From an uncultured Alphaproteobacteria bacterium (GTDB taxonomy: Bacteria; Pseudomonadota; Alphaproteobacteria; Rs-D84): a stretch of 64,000 bases of DNA. The position numbers and the translations under genes are program-made. The stretch covers positions 393,504 to 457,503 of the forward strand of contig CALXOX010000001.1 in the NCBI GenBank assembly GCA_944390125.1, given 5' to 3'. The notes under the pieces are model-generated. The model was not told the origin of the DNA and did not search any database. It saw only the letters and a program-made list of their open reading frames with translations. This document shows, in pieces, positions 23,680-33,751 of the stretch (position 1 is its first letter; the number at the start of each line of letters is the position of its first letter).

Positions 23680-25692
23680 TTAATAGCGCTGACCGTTGAT
23701 ACTCATTCCGAACTTGAATTGAAATGTAGTATTACCAACATAGTCTGATTTTACGGCGTTATCACGACGATATTGCAACGACAAGTAATAACATGGATGA
23801 GTATAAAATATCCCGCCTGTATGCCGTTGGAAATGATTTTCAGTCGCGTTATATACTGCATTAAAGCGCACTGACCAGCGTGTTGTCAATTGGACTCCAA
23901 CCCCAGCCGTCAATTCATTTATAGCATCATCCATGGTATTTTCATCTATAAATTGCTGTGACCAAATATGTCCAATATTTAAGTAATTTTTTCTCATTTT
24001 AAGATAAGCAGAAGTTTCCATATGGCGCAAAGAAAGATTTTCTTGGTCTAATCTAAAACGTGTTGATAAATTCAACCACTTCATATTGTTGTACTCTAAT
24101 CTCCCAACATAATCAGATGCCCCGTTATGAAAACCGCTATTTAAGTTAGTTTCTGCTCGGTCATAAAAGTCATATGTTTGTCCAACAAATACTTTAAAAG
24201 TGTGACCTTTAGTGTTAAAGGCAGAATACTGTACACCATAATCCGCATATGTTCCGTTTTCCCATAAGTCTAATCCCGCATAGCGATTGTCCGAGAATAA
24301 AGTTGTGTCTGATAAGAAAGTTCCAGCAGAATCGTTGTTTAAAGTGAATTGATCTTCATCTGTTTCTCGCATAACTGTCAATCTAGCACGAGGCTCAATT
24401 ATTTGTGTCCATTCAGAATCTATACGGAATAAAGGCAAGCTCCATTCTACGTAGCCACTTGGCAAGAAACGGTCTTTAAGCCCCGAAAATTCGGCAGCAT
24501 CAACCATTTCTGTGTTATAGAAATTGTAAATATCATATCTGGCAGATAAACTTGCAGTCAAACGGTTCCCGCCCCAAAGAGTCCACGGAGACATAATTCT
24601 TGCATCGCCGATAAGACGCTGATATGAAGTTCCATCACCAGATATGCCCAAAACGTCGCCGTCAAATGTAAGATAAGTTTCTTTAAATAATGGGGCGGTT
24701 TGATATGTGGCTCGTATGTTAGGTAAAATGTTGCCAGATGGGGCAGTATAAGTCCCTGTTGACTGACGTAATTCCTGGAATATGTGCGCATCTGCAACGA
24801 CGTAGCTAGATTGACCAAAAACTTCAATCTTTGCACCAGAATCCAAATATGGTTGATCTTCGTAAAAACCGTACTTTTGCAAGAATGTTTTATCTGAAGC
24901 GCGTTCTAAGAATATTGAAGCCCTGGCATAGTCACCCAGTTCAATAACGTCATTATTGAAGATATACCAACGATTTTCCCCTTCTTTATTATGGGTAAAG
25001 GCGCCCTTTGTACGGTATTCAGAATGGTCCAGATTTAATCTGTGTTCTAACTGGAATAGCGGATTTTCTTTTGTCAGATATGATGTTGTAAATGTCATAT
25101 CATGATAGTCAGAGAAATTTACGTATAGTGGAATATTGACCTGTGTTCCCATATTATTTGTGGAACCAAAATCAGGCATCAGAAAGCCTGTTTTGTATTT
25201 TACACTTGGATCAGGCATTTCAAAGAAAGGCAGCCAGAATACAGGAATATGATAAGTCCATAATACAGGATTAAAAAAACGTAGCATCCGGTCATCCATG
25301 TCATGAATTATTTTGGATGTTTGGATTTCCCACGCGTCTCCATATGCGTCGCAATCATCACACGCAGTAAACATTGCTTTGTAAGCAATTGTTTCATTAC
25401 CTTCGTGTACGAATTTGTCTGATTCAATATAAACGTGATCACCCAGCCATAATTTAATATCATTACCGGATAACGTATCACCTTTTTGTGATAAATAAGA
25501 ATCTGTTAAAGTCAGTCGTTGTCCGGTCTCATTCACTATTTCTGTATCACCAGATGTCGTTATTGTTTCTGTCTTAACATCATACTCTATTTTTTGTGCT
25601 GTGATAGTCTTTGGCGTTTCAATATCAATAGAAGCCGCCTGGGCAACCACAGGCGCTAAGCAAAGTACTAAAAGAGGCTTAAATTTTTTCAT
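23680..25692 (-). CDS. lptD: LPS-assembly outer-membrane protein LptD
   Basis: A 670-residue outer-membrane barrel that inserts lipopolysaccharide into the outer leaflet. A signal peptide (about 1-19) is followed by an OstA-type jellyroll domain (IETPKTITAQKIEYDVKTET, with DIKLWLGDHVYIESDKFV), then the barrel, including the conserved WELPVFWLPFFE-like stretch (YHIPVFWLPFFEMPDPS). Two Cys lie close together (ACDDCD), possibly a disulfide. The chain ends FKFGMSINGQRY. Its ATG overlaps the TGA of lptG. Confidence 0.95.
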   Translation of the reverse strand: MKKFKPLLVLCLAPVVAQAASIDIETPKTITAQKIEYDVKTETITTSGDTEIVNETGQRLTLTDSYLSQKGDTLSGNDIKLWLGDHVYIESDKFVHEGNETIAYKAMFTACDDCDAYGDAWEIQTSKIIHDMDDRMLRFFNPVLWTYHIPVFWLPFFEMPDPSVKYKTGFLMPDFGSTNNMGTQVNIPLYVNFSDYHDMTFTTSYLTKENPLFQLEHRLNLDHSEYRTKGAFTHNKEGENRWYIFNNDVIELGDYARASIFLERASDKTFLQKYGFYEDQPYLDSGAKIEVFGQSSYVVADAHIFQELRQSTGTYTAPSGNILPNIRATYQTAPLFKETYLTFDGDVLGISGDGTSYQRLIGDARIMSPWTLWGGNRLTASLSARYDIYNFYNTEMVDAAEFSGLKDRFLPSGYVEWSLPLFRIDSEWTQIIEPRARLTVMRETDEDQFTLNNDSAGTFLSDTTLFSDNRYAGLDLWENGTYADYGVQYSAFNTKGHTFKVFVGQTYDFYDRAETNLNSGFHNGASDYVGRLEYNNMKWLNLSTRFRLDQENLSLRHMETSAYLKMRKNYLNIGHIWSQQFIDENTMDDAINELTAGVGVQLTTRWSVRFNAVYNATENHFQRHTGGIFYTHPCYYLSLQYRRDNAVKSDYVGNTTFQFKFGMSINGQRY

Positions 25693-26747
25693 TTTCTAAA
25701 TAATACGAATAAAATCCCACTAAGTATAGCAAGAATTGCAAGGGCCAACAGCAGAAAATCGGTTACACTGCTAATCATATTTGATGTAGACATAAACAGT
25801 GACATTGCAATTGCCATTGCCGCGACGGCAACCGCCGGGGCAAAACTGGTCCTACGTCTAAGTAGGGAGGTGCGTAACAATATTGTTGCACATAATGCAG
25901 CTAAAATGAGGTTCATAATTGGGCCCAAAAAGCGAGAACTTAGTTCTGATAGAACCATTTTATGCTGCTTTTCTGATGGTGAGTCCAGAACAGATTTCAC
26001 CAATGTCATTGTTGGAACACGTCTTACCTTGAATGATGTTTCGCCTTCTTTGTCTGCAACGTTTAAGTCCATATCAAAACTATCGAATGTTCCGGTTGTC
26101 AAAGTATCACCACTTGCCTGTAATGAACCGTTGGTCATCACAATTGATAGTCCGCGCGTGGTTGATACTAATTTTCCTTTTTCGGCAAATATTGTTATAG
26201 GGGCGTCTTTGTCGCGCATATCTGATAGCATCACTTGGCTTAAATCATGCCCCGATACCTTATCTACATACACAACCAAGCCATCAGCCAGTTGAGTGAA
26301 AGCTGATTCTTGCAGTTTTAAATGCGCCAAGCCATAACGCAAATTCCATTGTGTCGAATAAAAGGTAGCTTGTGTTTGTGGTACAATCCATACGTTTAGT
26401 ATGAAGTGAAGTACCGCCAGTACGGTGGCCAGCAACAAAGCAGGGCGGGCAATTTGTTTAGGCGACAGGCCAGAGGCAGCCATTACGGTTATTTCGTTAT
26501 CAGAAATCAACTTGTTGTAAACGAAAATTATTGCTATGAACGTGACGAATGGCACAATAATAGAAACAATAAATGGGACCATCAATATTGTCAGCCCTAA
26601 GAAACTAGATAAATCAACACCGTAATTTAACAAGAATTTCATCATGGACATAATTTGCAACATCCATGCCAATCCTGTTAGCACCAACAGCAGCATCACA
26701 AAAATTGCGACAAGTTGGCGTGTAAAATATCTGTTTAATATTCTCAT
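25689..26747 (-). CDS. lptG: LptF/LptG-family LPS export permease
   Basis: A 352-residue YjgP/YjgQ permease of the LPS transport system: three N-terminal membrane helices, a periplasmic jellyroll (about 120-250) and three C-terminal helices. Segment NELITL-type SDNEITVMAASGLSPKQI is the cytoplasmic coupling motif of LptF/G. I start at ATG 26747 (MRILNRYFTRQL); a strong promoter places the transcript start at that codon. LptF and LptG normally occur as a pair; only one is here. Its place before lptD favours LptG. Confidence 0.82.
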   Translation of the reverse strand: MRILNRYFTRQLVAIFVMLLLVLTGLAWMLQIMSMMKFLLNYGVDLSSFLGLTILMVPFIVSIIVPFVTFIAIIFVYNKLISDNEITVMAASGLSPKQIARPALLLATVLAVLHFILNVWIVPQTQATFYSTQWNLRYGLAHLKLQESAFTQLADGLVVYVDKVSGHDLSQVMLSDMRDKDAPITIFAEKGKLVSTTRGLSIVMTNGSLQASGDTLTTGTFDSFDMDLNVADKEGETSFKVRRVPTMTLVKSVLDSPSEKQHKMVLSELSSRFLGPIMNLILAALCATILLRTSLLRRRTSFAPAVAVAAMAIAMSLFMSTSNMISSVTDFLLLALAILAILSGILFVLFRK

Positions 26748-26754
26748 ATTTCGC

Positions 26755-26783
26755 AGTATAAAGCCCAAAACCCATAGCGTCAA
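26755..26783 (-). promoter_or_regulatory. Strong promoter of lptG operon, leaderless
   Basis: On the minus strand TTGACG (26783-26778), 17-bp spacer, TATACT (26760-26755), then 7 nt to the ATG at 26747. Transcription should start at or next to the A of the ATG. Confidence 0.7.
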
Positions 26784-26835
26784 ATTATATTTAACAAAAA
26801 AGGATGATAAAAATTCGGGAAAGTGCAGAATTTTC

Positions 26836-26864
26836 TTGCATTTGTCTGATTCGGAATACATAAT
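26836..26864 (+). promoter_or_regulatory. Promoter of nusA-infB
   Basis: TTGCAT (26836-26841), 17-bp spacer, CATAAT (26859-26864). Start at about 26871, giving an 88-nt leader. Confidence 0.6.
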
Positions 26865-26890
26865 ACAAGTGTTCTTAAAAGATTTTTTAA

Positions 26891-26914
26891 GAGCGGGGTT
26901 GAAGAACCCCGCTC
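26891..26914 (+). promoter_or_regulatory. Strong hairpin in nusA leader
   Basis: Ten-pair stem GAGCGGGGTT/AACCCCGCTC with GAAG loop, followed by TTTCAATAAAA. It could be an attenuator through which NusA limits its own operon, or an RNA-stabilising hairpin; the tail is too weak for a full terminator. Confidence 0.55.
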
Positions 26915-26958
26915 TTTCAATAAAAGAGACATAAAAAACAAAACGAAGGAGAAAGCAA

Positions 26959-28494
26959 ATGTCTTTTGTTTCTATGCCCCGTCAAGATTTGCTTCTGGCC
27001 ATTGATTCTTTGGCACAGGAAAAGCAAATTGACCGCGAAATAGTTATTGAATCGCTAGAAGCAGCAATTGCTAAAATTGCTAAGCATAAGTATGGTGAAG
27101 AATTTAATATTACGGCTGAAATAGATCGTAAGAATGGGGCTATACATGTAAAGCGTTTGTTTGAAGTTATTGAATCACCAGAATCAAAAGGTGAAGAATA
27201 CGACGCAAATACAATGCTGACTGTTGAAAAGGCTAAGAAGTATGCCAAGAACCCACAGGTTGGTGATATTGTAGAAGACGCGTTACCAGAACCAGAGTTT
27301 GGTCGTATGGCGTTTCAGACTGCACGTCAAATTATGACTGCGCGTGTTCGTGATGCGGAAAAGGGTCGTCAATACGAAGAATTTAAAGATAACATTGGCG
27401 ATATTGTCAGCGGTGTTGTTAAACGTATCGAATTTGGTAATGTTTTTGTTGATATAAATGGCAAAGCCGAAGGTTATATCAAGAGCACAGAATTGATTCC
27501 TGGTGAACGTTTGGCGGTTGGGGATCGCGTTCGTGCTTTGATTATGGACGTTGCCCGTTCTAATTCTGGTCCACAGATTTTCTTGACACGTACGCATCCT
27601 ATGTTCATGGAAAAACTGTTTGTTCAAGAAGTTCCAGAAATTTATGAAGGCATTATTAAAATTAAATCTGTTGCACGTGCACCCGGCAGTCATGCAAAGA
27701 TTGCTGTTGAAACGCAAGATCCATCTATTGATGCTGTCGGTATGACAGTTGGTATCAAGGGTACACGTATTCAGCCTGTTATAAATGAATGTCATGGCGA
27801 GAAAATTGACGTTATTTTGTATTCGGAAGACCCTGCTGTTTTCATTGTAAATGCTATGCAGCCTGCAAAAGTTGCAAAGATTATTGTTGATGAAGATACA
27901 CGCAGTGCAGCAGTCGTTGTAAACGAAGATCAGCAGTCTTTGGCGATTGGTCGCCGTGGTCAGAACGTTCGTTTGGCTTCTCAGTTGACTGGTTGGAATA
28001 TAGACGTTATGAATGAAGCTGAAGAACAAGAACGTCGTGCAAAAGAAGTTAAAGAAAAGACAGAATTGTTCATTAGTGCGCTGGATGTTGACGAAATGTT
28101 GGCTCATTTGTTGGTGACGGAAGGCTTCAGAACAATTGAAGAAATTGCGTTTGTTGATGTGTCTGAATTACAAAGCATTGAAGGATTTAATGCTGAATTG
28201 GCCACAGAATTACAAAATCGTGCAAAAGCATATTTGGCTCGTCAGGAAGAGCAGTATAAGGAAGACGGACACAAATTGGGGATGCAGGATGACTTATTAA
28301 ACTTTGATTTTATCAAGCGTCCTATTATAATGCAGTTGGGCAATGCTGGGATAAAGTCATTGGAAGATTTGGCTGATTTGTCAACAGATGAGTTGGTTGA
28401 AATTTTGGGTGAAGACACGATGAGTTCTCGTTTGGCAGCACGTGTTATTATGAAGGCACGTGAATTGGCTTACGGTATTACCCAGGGTGAATAG
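26959..28494 (+). CDS. nusA: Transcription termination/antitermination factor NusA
   Basis: A 511-residue NusA that binds RNA polymerase and controls pausing, termination and rRNA antitermination. It shows the N-terminal polymerase-binding domain, an S1 domain (GDIVSGVVKRIEFGNVFVDI), two KH domains (VGMTVGIKGTRIQPVINE; SLAIGRRGQNVRLASQL), and two acidic C-terminal helix-hairpin repeats (LLVTEGFRTIEEIAFVDVSEL; NAGIKSLEDLADLSTDEL). GAAGGAGAAA precedes the ATG. rimP, the usual upstream partner, is absent; infB follows after 21 bp. Confidence 0.96.
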   Translation: MSFVSMPRQDLLLAIDSLAQEKQIDREIVIESLEAAIAKIAKHKYGEEFNITAEIDRKNGAIHVKRLFEVIESPESKGEEYDANTMLTVEKAKKYAKNPQVGDIVEDALPEPEFGRMAFQTARQIMTARVRDAEKGRQYEEFKDNIGDIVSGVVKRIEFGNVFVDINGKAEGYIKSTELIPGERLAVGDRVRALIMDVARSNSGPQIFLTRTHPMFMEKLFVQEVPEIYEGIIKIKSVARAPGSHAKIAVETQDPSIDAVGMTVGIKGTRIQPVINECHGEKIDVILYSEDPAVFIVNAMQPAKVAKIIVDEDTRSAAVVVNEDQQSLAIGRRGQNVRLASQLTGWNIDVMNEAEEQERRAKEVKEKTELFISALDVDEMLAHLLVTEGFRTIEEIAFVDVSELQSIEGFNAELATELQNRAKAYLARQEEQYKEDGHKLGMQDDLLNFDFIKRPIIMQLGNAGIKSLEDLADLSTDELVEILGEDTMSSRLAARVIMKARELAYGITQGE

Positions 28495-28515
28495 TGATAT
28501 AACGGAGTATGCTTT

Positions 28516-30924
28516 ATGGCGACATTGACACTTGGAAAATCAGTAACGATTGATGCGGTGCAAAGCAAGAAAGGCGATGCGGTGTTCGTTGAACGCCGCC
28601 GCCGTGTTGTTGCGCCTGGCAGCAAGGAATTACGTGAAGAACCCGTTGCACCTTCTGCACCAAAGAACGCAGCGGATGAAAAGTTGCGTGCTGTGTTAGA
28701 GGCTGCAAAGGCGCGTGAAGAAGAACGTAAGAAACGTGCTGAAGAAGAGGCCGCACAACGTGCCGCACGCGAGGCTGAAATAGAACGTGAAACTCGTGAA
28801 TATGAACAGGTTAAAGAGCAGTTAGCAGCGCGTGAAAATGTTGTCGAAGATACTCCGGAGGCGCCAAAAGAGAAAAAGGTTGCTGAACCTGTTGCAACGC
28901 AGAAAAAGCAATTTACGAATTCTCCGTCGCGTGCAAAGCAGAACCGTGATGAAGATGAAGACGCAGGAATGGGGCGTTCATCTAAGTTTGGTAATTCTAA
29001 GAAAGATTTTAAAAAGACGGGTAAAATTTCACTACACGACATTGTGATTGGTGGTGATGACGATGATGATGACGAAATAGGATTGCGTGGTGCAAACCGT
29101 CGTCGTTCAGAAGCATCATTAAAACGTTTCCGTGAAAAGGCGCGCGCAGTATTTACGGCGCCTCAGAAAGTTGAACACGTTGTGACGCTGGGTGACACCA
29201 TTACTGTCAAAGATTTGGCTGCAGCAATGGCAGAAAAGGTTGGAAACGTCATCAAGAAGTTGATGGAAATGGGAATGATGGCGTCTCAGAATCAGACTAT
29301 TGATGCGGATACAGCAGAATTGATTGCAGGTGAATTTGGCGCAAAGGTAAAGCGTGTAGATGTGAAACCGTATGCCGACCAATTGGAACGTCAACCGGAC
29401 CCAGAACATTTACAGCCTCGTTCACCGGTTGTGACTGTTGTAGGACACGTTGACCATGGTAAAACGTCTTTATTAGATGCTTTCCGTCATGCAAATGTCG
29501 CAGCGCGTGAAGCAGGTGGTATTACACAGCATATTTCTGCGTATGAAGTAAAGACAAAGTCTGGTGCAATGATAACGTTCTTGGATACACCAGGACATGA
29601 AACATTTACTGCGATGCGTGCACGTGGTGCCCAGATGGCAGATATTGTTGTTTTGGTTGTTGCTGCGAACGATTCCATCATGCCACAGACGATTGAGGCG
29701 ATAAATCACATTCGTGCTGCAAAAGTTCCGTTTATTGTTGCGATAAATAAGATTGATTTGCCTGATGCAGATCCTACACGTGTTAAAACAGATTTGTTGC
29801 AACAAGAGGTGCAGGTTGAAGAATTGGGTGGTGATGTACAGTGCGTAGAAATTTCTGCCACGAAACATATTGGCTTGGACAAATTAGAAGAAGCCATATT
29901 ACTGCAGGCAGGAATTATGGATTTGAAAGCCGATCCAGATATGCCAGCAGTTGCATACGTGGTTGAAGCAAAAATGGAACGTGGTTTGGGTGCAACAGCA
30001 ACTGTTTTGATGCGTCAAGGTACATTAAAAATAGGCGATGTATTTGTTGTAGGTGAAACGTTTGGTCGTGTGCGTGGTTTGATAAATTCTGCAGGTGAAC
30101 GAGTAAAGTCTGTAAAACCAGGACAGCCAGTTGTTGTCTTGGGATTAGATACAGTACCAAGTGCTGGTGATGAATTACACGTTATGGAAACAGAAGCACA
30201 AACTCGTGAAGTTGCTGCATACCGTGCTCAAAAGGCTCGCGACAAAGCAAATGCTGTTAAACGTTCTTCTTTGCAAGAATTGTTTGCGAAACGTGATGAA
30301 AACAAGAAGTTGACGTTGCCGATTGTATTACGTGCCGACGTTCAAGGTAGTGTGGAAGCAATCAATGACATGTTGAAAGACATCAATACGGACAAAGTTG
30401 GTGTTGAAGTGTTGTCTTCTGGTGTTGGTCAAATTACAGAAGGTGATATACGTTTGGCTGCGGCATCTGGTGCAATTATAATTGCATTTAATGTTCGTGC
30501 TGATGCAGCTGTTCGTGACATGGCACGTGCGTCTGGTGTTGATATTCGTTACCATAGCGTTGTTTATCGCATTACTGATGAAATAAAGGAAATCTTGTCT
30601 GGTAAATTGGCGCCAGAAAGAAAAGAAAACTTCATTGGTTATGCAGACGTTATTGCTTTGTTTACAGTTGGCAAAGGTATACGTGTTGCCGGTTGTCGTG
30701 TAAGCGAAGGCACGATAAAGAAAGAAGCCTTTGTTCGCTTGTTGCGTAACAATATTGTTATATACGATGGCAAGATTGGTGAATTACGTCGTGAAAAGAA
30801 CGAGGTAAAAGAAGTATCTGGTGCTGGCGTTGAATTCGGTATGTCTTTTGATAAATACAATGACTTGAAAGAAGGCGACCGCGTAGAATGTTACGAGGTT
30901 GAAGAAGTTCGCGCCAAGTTATAA
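28516..30924 (+). CDS. infB: Translation initiation factor IF-2
   Basis: An 802-residue GTPase that brings fMet-tRNA to the 30S subunit. A charged, Ala/Glu/Arg-rich N-terminus (about 1-215) precedes the IF2_N helix region ([21 protein letters not shown]), then the G domain with G1 GHVDHGKTS at about 311, DTPGHETF as switch II and NKIDLPDA as G4. Domains II-IV follow to the end. A patch of eight acidic residues (GGDDDDDDE) lies at about 176-186. Terminator follows. rbfA, truB and rpsO, common followers, are elsewhere (truB-rpsO at 14.8 kb). Confidence 0.97.
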   Translation: MATLTLGKSVTIDAVQSKKGDAVFVERRRRVVAPGSKELREEPVAPSAPKNAADEKLRAVLEAAKAREEERKKRAEEEAAQRAAREAEIERETREYEQVKEQLAARENVVEDTPEAPKEKKVAEPVATQKKQFTNSPSRAKQNRDEDEDAGMGRSSKFGNSKKDFKKTGKISLHDIVIGGDDDDDDEIGLRGANRRRSEASLKRFREKARAVFTAPQKVEHVVTLGDTITVKDLAAAMAEKVGNVIKKLMEMGMMASQNQTIDADTAELIAGEFGAKVKRVDVKPYADQLERQPDPEHLQPRSPVVTVVGHVDHGKTSLLDAFRHANVAAREAGGITQHISAYEVKTKSGAMITFLDTPGHETFTAMRARGAQMADIVVLVVAANDSIMPQTIEAINHIRAAKVPFIVAINKIDLPDADPTRVKTDLLQQEVQVEELGGDVQCVEISATKHIGLDKLEEAILLQAGIMDLKADPDMPAVAYVVEAKMERGLGATATVLMRQGTLKIGDVFVVGETFGRVRGLINSAGERVKSVKPGQPVVVLGLDTVPSAGDELHVMETEAQTREVAAYRAQKARDKANAVKRSSLQELFAKRDENKKLTLPIVLRADVQGSVEAINDMLKDINTDKVGVEVLSSGVGQITEGDIRLAAASGAIIIAFNVRADAAVRDMARASGVDIRYHSVVYRITDEIKEILSGKLAPERKENFIGYADVIALFTVGKGIRVAGCRVSEGTIKKEAFVRLLRNNIVIYDGKIGELRREKNEVKEVSGAGVEFGMSFDKYNDLKEGDRVECYEVEEVRAKL

Positions 30925-30940
30925 CAGAACTGGTAATAAA

Positions 30941-30966
30941 AAATACCGGCATTTGCCGGTATTTTT
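30941..30966. terminator. Bidirectional terminator, CCGGCATTTGCCGG type
   Basis: AAATACCGGC, loop ATTT, GCCGGTATTT; ends infB on + and der on -. Confidence 0.86.
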
Positions 30967-32302
30967 ATTTGTCATCAAACGGATTTTCATCCTTCTGATA
31001 TTCTATGGTTATTGGCAAATGTTCCCAGTTCAGCGCGGCCGCCAGCCCACGACGCAGATATCTGGTATAAGATTCTGGTATATCGGAAGCCCCACCAACA
31101 TTGATTGTTATTTTCATTGGATGACGTCCCGTTTGGCGCGCAAATTTAATTTTCATTGGGCGCTTTAAACGAGACATAGGTGGTTGACGGTCTGAAACTA
31201 GTTTTTCTACAATTCTGTTTATCAGGCTTGTTGGCGCGTCAGAGTTTGAAATGTCCCACTGTTCATATATTCGTCTGAACATATTCTGCACACCAGTTCC
31301 TGTTTCTGCAGATATTGCCAAAATCATAGGCTTTATTATCTGATGAAAAGAATTTGAGAATTGATGTTTCAGTTTTAACAACTTTTCATCACGAATTTCT
31401 GGTTCAACTAAATCCCATTTATTCAACGCAACGCATAAAATTTTACCTGCATCATATATACGTGCCGCGATTCCCAACGCTTGATTTTCAATGTTTTTTG
31501 TAGCATCTACAACCAATACGACAACATCGGCTTTTTCAATTGCGTCTAATGATTTTAATGCAGATAACGTTTCTACATCGTCCTTTACACCAGCTTTACG
31601 ACGTAAACCGGCGGTATCCATTAAAATGATATCACGACCATAAAAGTTGACCGGAATTTTAACGGTGTCGCGTGTAATTCCAGGTGCATCCATAACAATT
31701 TGACGCTTTTGCCCCAATACACGATTTACCAACGTAGATTTTCCAACGTTAGGTTGCCCCATAATCGCAATTTTTAACTTTTGTGGGGCGGAAGTCGTTT
31801 CATCAACTTTTGATGCATCAGGGGCTGTTTTATCAAGAAATTCGTATATGCTATCAAAACCAGATTTGTGCTCTGCAGAAATCATGACGGGTTCGCCGAA
31901 TCCTAATTTATAAAACTCATGGATGTCCGCCATACGTTTGCCGGATTCAGACTTGTTTACTAATAACAAAACCGGTGCTTTCGTCTTGCGACGAACCAGA
32001 CGCGCCCACTCGATATCTTCTGGTGTTAAACCAACACGTCCGTCAACAACAAACAAAACGGCGTTTGATTGTGCTATGGCATCCAAAGCCATATTCGTGG
32101 AATCTGCCGCAATTCCGTTTTTTGCATTTTCCAAACCGGCGGTATCAGAAACAGTCCAGTTTCTGTCGCGCATTTGACCACTAATTGTGTCACGTGTAAC
32201 ACCCGGACGGTCGTGAACCAGCGCGTCACGGGTTCCCGTCAAGGCATTAAACAAAGTTGACTTGCCCGTATTCGGGCGTCCTGCAATAGTTAGTTTTAAC
32301 AT
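30965..32302 (-). CDS. der: Ribosome-assembly GTPase Der (EngA)
   Basis: A 445-residue double GTPase needed for 50S maturation. Domain 1 has G1 GRPNTGKS (8-15), DTAGLE and NKSE; note NKSE where NKxD is usual in G4, which is common in the first G domain of some Der proteins. Domain 2 has GQPNVGKST (182-190), DTAGLRRKAGVKDDVE and NKWD. A C-terminal KH-like domain follows (INVGGASDIPESYTRYL). I start at ATG 32302, which has GGAAAAAGTA upstream; an ATG 12 nt earlier is also possible. Confidence 0.94.
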   Translation of the reverse strand: MLKLTIAGRPNTGKSTLFNALTGTRDALVHDRPGVTRDTISGQMRDRNWTVSDTAGLENAKNGIAADSTNMALDAIAQSNAVLFVVDGRVGLTPEDIEWARLVRRKTKAPVLLLVNKSESGKRMADIHEFYKLGFGEPVMISAEHKSGFDSIYEFLDKTAPDASKVDETTSAPQKLKIAIMGQPNVGKSTLVNRVLGQKRQIVMDAPGITRDTVKIPVNFYGRDIILMDTAGLRRKAGVKDDVETLSALKSLDAIEKADVVVLVVDATKNIENQALGIAARIYDAGKILCVALNKWDLVEPEIRDEKLLKLKHQFSNSFHQIIKPMILAISAETGTGVQNMFRRIYEQWDISNSDAPTSLINRIVEKLVSDRQPPMSRLKRPMKIKFARQTGRHPMKITINVGGASDIPESYTRYLRRGLAAALNWEHLPITIEYQKDENPFDDK

Positions 32303-32371
32303 TACTTTTTCCATTGATTTTTTTTCATTATAAAGCAAAAATATAAATAATCAAATTGGGGGTGAAAAACG

Positions 32372-32965
32372 ATGAAAAATATCAAAAAAGCATTAAAACA
32401 CATAAAGGATTTGTTGATAAACCCAAAACGCTATTTTACCAAGATTGTGGCAGACGGTAATATGGAAGAGTCTATGCTGAAAGCCTTTATTTATGGCTTG
32501 TTGGGGGGGTGCTTAGTACTGTTGCTGCGTTTAATCGGTGGTGCGACAATTACGATTGGTGCGGTGTTTACTGCATTGATAATTGTCCCTGTTTTGGCAG
32601 TTGCATTGCTGTTTGTCTTCGGCGGATTGATGATGTTGGTATCTGAAATCACCGGTGGTGAGCGTGATTGGGAAATTGCTATAAAGGGATTGGCATCTGT
32701 ATTCTTTATTTATCCAGTAGTACTGGTATTAAATGCGTTGGCGTTTAATTGCACATCTATGTGGATTATAAGTTTGATTGTCGATATTTATGTACTGTTC
32801 TTGTTCTATAACATTGCGTTATATTGCATGCGTGGTAAGCGCAGCAATGTAATTGTAGTCATATCTATTTTGGCATTGTTCCTGATAACGATATATACAA
32901 CAGATTACAGAATAGGCTGGTTTATGTTAAAGAATGCCAGTGCTACATTAGCGTGCTTGCTATAA
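32372..32965 (+). CDS. Yip1-like integral membrane protein
   Basis: A 197-residue protein with five or so membrane helices after a short basic cytoplasmic N-terminus (about 1-35). The pattern of a first helix pair rich in Gly and Leu, then EITGGERDWEIAIKGLASVFFIYPVV, resembles the Yip1/YckC-type domain of bacterial membrane proteins, which have no settled function. GGGGGTG lies 8 nt before the ATG. It is divergent from der and has its own terminator, so it appears to be a single-gene unit. Confidence 0.7.
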   Translation: MKNIKKALKHIKDLLINPKRYFTKIVADGNMEESMLKAFIYGLLGGCLVLLLRLIGGATITIGAVFTALIIVPVLAVALLFVFGGLMMLVSEITGGERDWEIAIKGLASVFFIYPVVLVLNALAFNCTSMWIISLIVDIYVLFLFYNIALYCMRGKRSNVIVVISILALFLITIYTTDYRIGWFMLKNASATLACLL

Positions 32966-32983
32966 GTCAGCAAGACAAAAATA

Positions 32984-33009
32984 AACCGCGATTTATTCGC
33001 GGTTTTTTA
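32984..33009. terminator. Bidirectional terminator
   Basis: AACCGCGA/TCGCGGTT stem, 5-nt loop, T-tail; the minus-strand gene ends just beyond it. Confidence 0.82.
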
Positions 33010-33732
33010 TTGTATTATATTGCCTGTTTCGGCGTTTATTTTTACTTCGCCAACGGTAATTATTTTATTTTTATACGTTGGCGCTGCTTGTTGTTTTACT
33101 TCTGTGCGCCAATAAACAGAACCGTCAGAAGTACGGACTGCGTACAAGTAATTGTCTGTCCCGACGACAAACGCGACCTTATTTGATACAATAAAAGGTA
33201 CCGCTGTGCCTATTTCTGTACACCATTTCTTTGTTCCAGATATTGCGTCTATGCGGCAAAAAGCATCACCCAGACCACCGGCATAAACACTGCCGTTGTT
33301 TATGACCAATGGCGCGACTATATCAACAATAGATGCACCACCTGTCATATTACTTTTACGGAATACATCTGCAATCCACATAACCTTACGGCTATTGGGA
33401 GCAACTTTTATAACTTCACCTGTTGTTAGGCCAGCGTAAACATAGCCACTTTTGCAAATAGGTTTTTGATTGCTGGCAACAGAATTATTTGTAGGAAACC
33501 CACTAAAGATTTTTCTATCACCATCACGAATTACATTTGATGAATCCTGTGTATACGGGCAGTTAGAGCTGTCTTCTACAGGAATCGTTTCTGGTAGATT
33601 AGGTACATCTGTGTTTAAGATTTTTATGTTTTGTGTATCAAAAATTGGGGTGCGGACACCAGGTAAAATTGGATCGTGTTCCGCACACCCACACAATGCA
33701 AGTAAACAACAAAGTGATGCTATCTTTCGCAT
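33007..33732 (-). CDS. BamB-like lipoprotein with PQQ-type repeats (short)
   Basis: A 241-residue lipoprotein (lipobox LCGC, Cys 16) with beta-propeller blades: YVYAGLTTGEVIKVAPNSRKVMW, VYAGGLGDAFCRIDAISGTKKW and NYLYAVRTSDGSVYWRTEV. BamB supports the BAM complex in outer-membrane protein insertion. At 241 residues it has room for only about half of the eight blades of BamB (about 390 residues), so it is either a reduced form or a different PQQ-repeat lipoprotein. The yfgM-like gene directly upstream and der nearby match the yfgM-bamB-der order of other bacteria and support the BamB reading. Confidence 0.72.
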   Translation of the reverse strand: MRKIASLCCLLALCGCAEHDPILPGVRTPIFDTQNIKILNTDVPNLPETIPVEDSSNCPYTQDSSNVIRDGDRKIFSGFPTNNSVASNQKPICKSGYVYAGLTTGEVIKVAPNSRKVMWIADVFRKSNMTGGASIVDIVAPLVINNGSVYAGGLGDAFCRIDAISGTKKWCTEIGTAVPFIVSNKVAFVVGTDNYLYAVRTSDGSVYWRTEVKQQAAPTYKNKIITVGEVKINAETGNIIQ

Positions 33733-33751
33733 AGTCTTTCTTTTTTGTTTT

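Noticed and set aside
27283..28107. 274-codon minus-strand frame antisense to nusA
   Set aside because: Low-complexity, Asn/Thr/Phe-rich shadow of the nusA coding strand; nusA domains are unambiguous.
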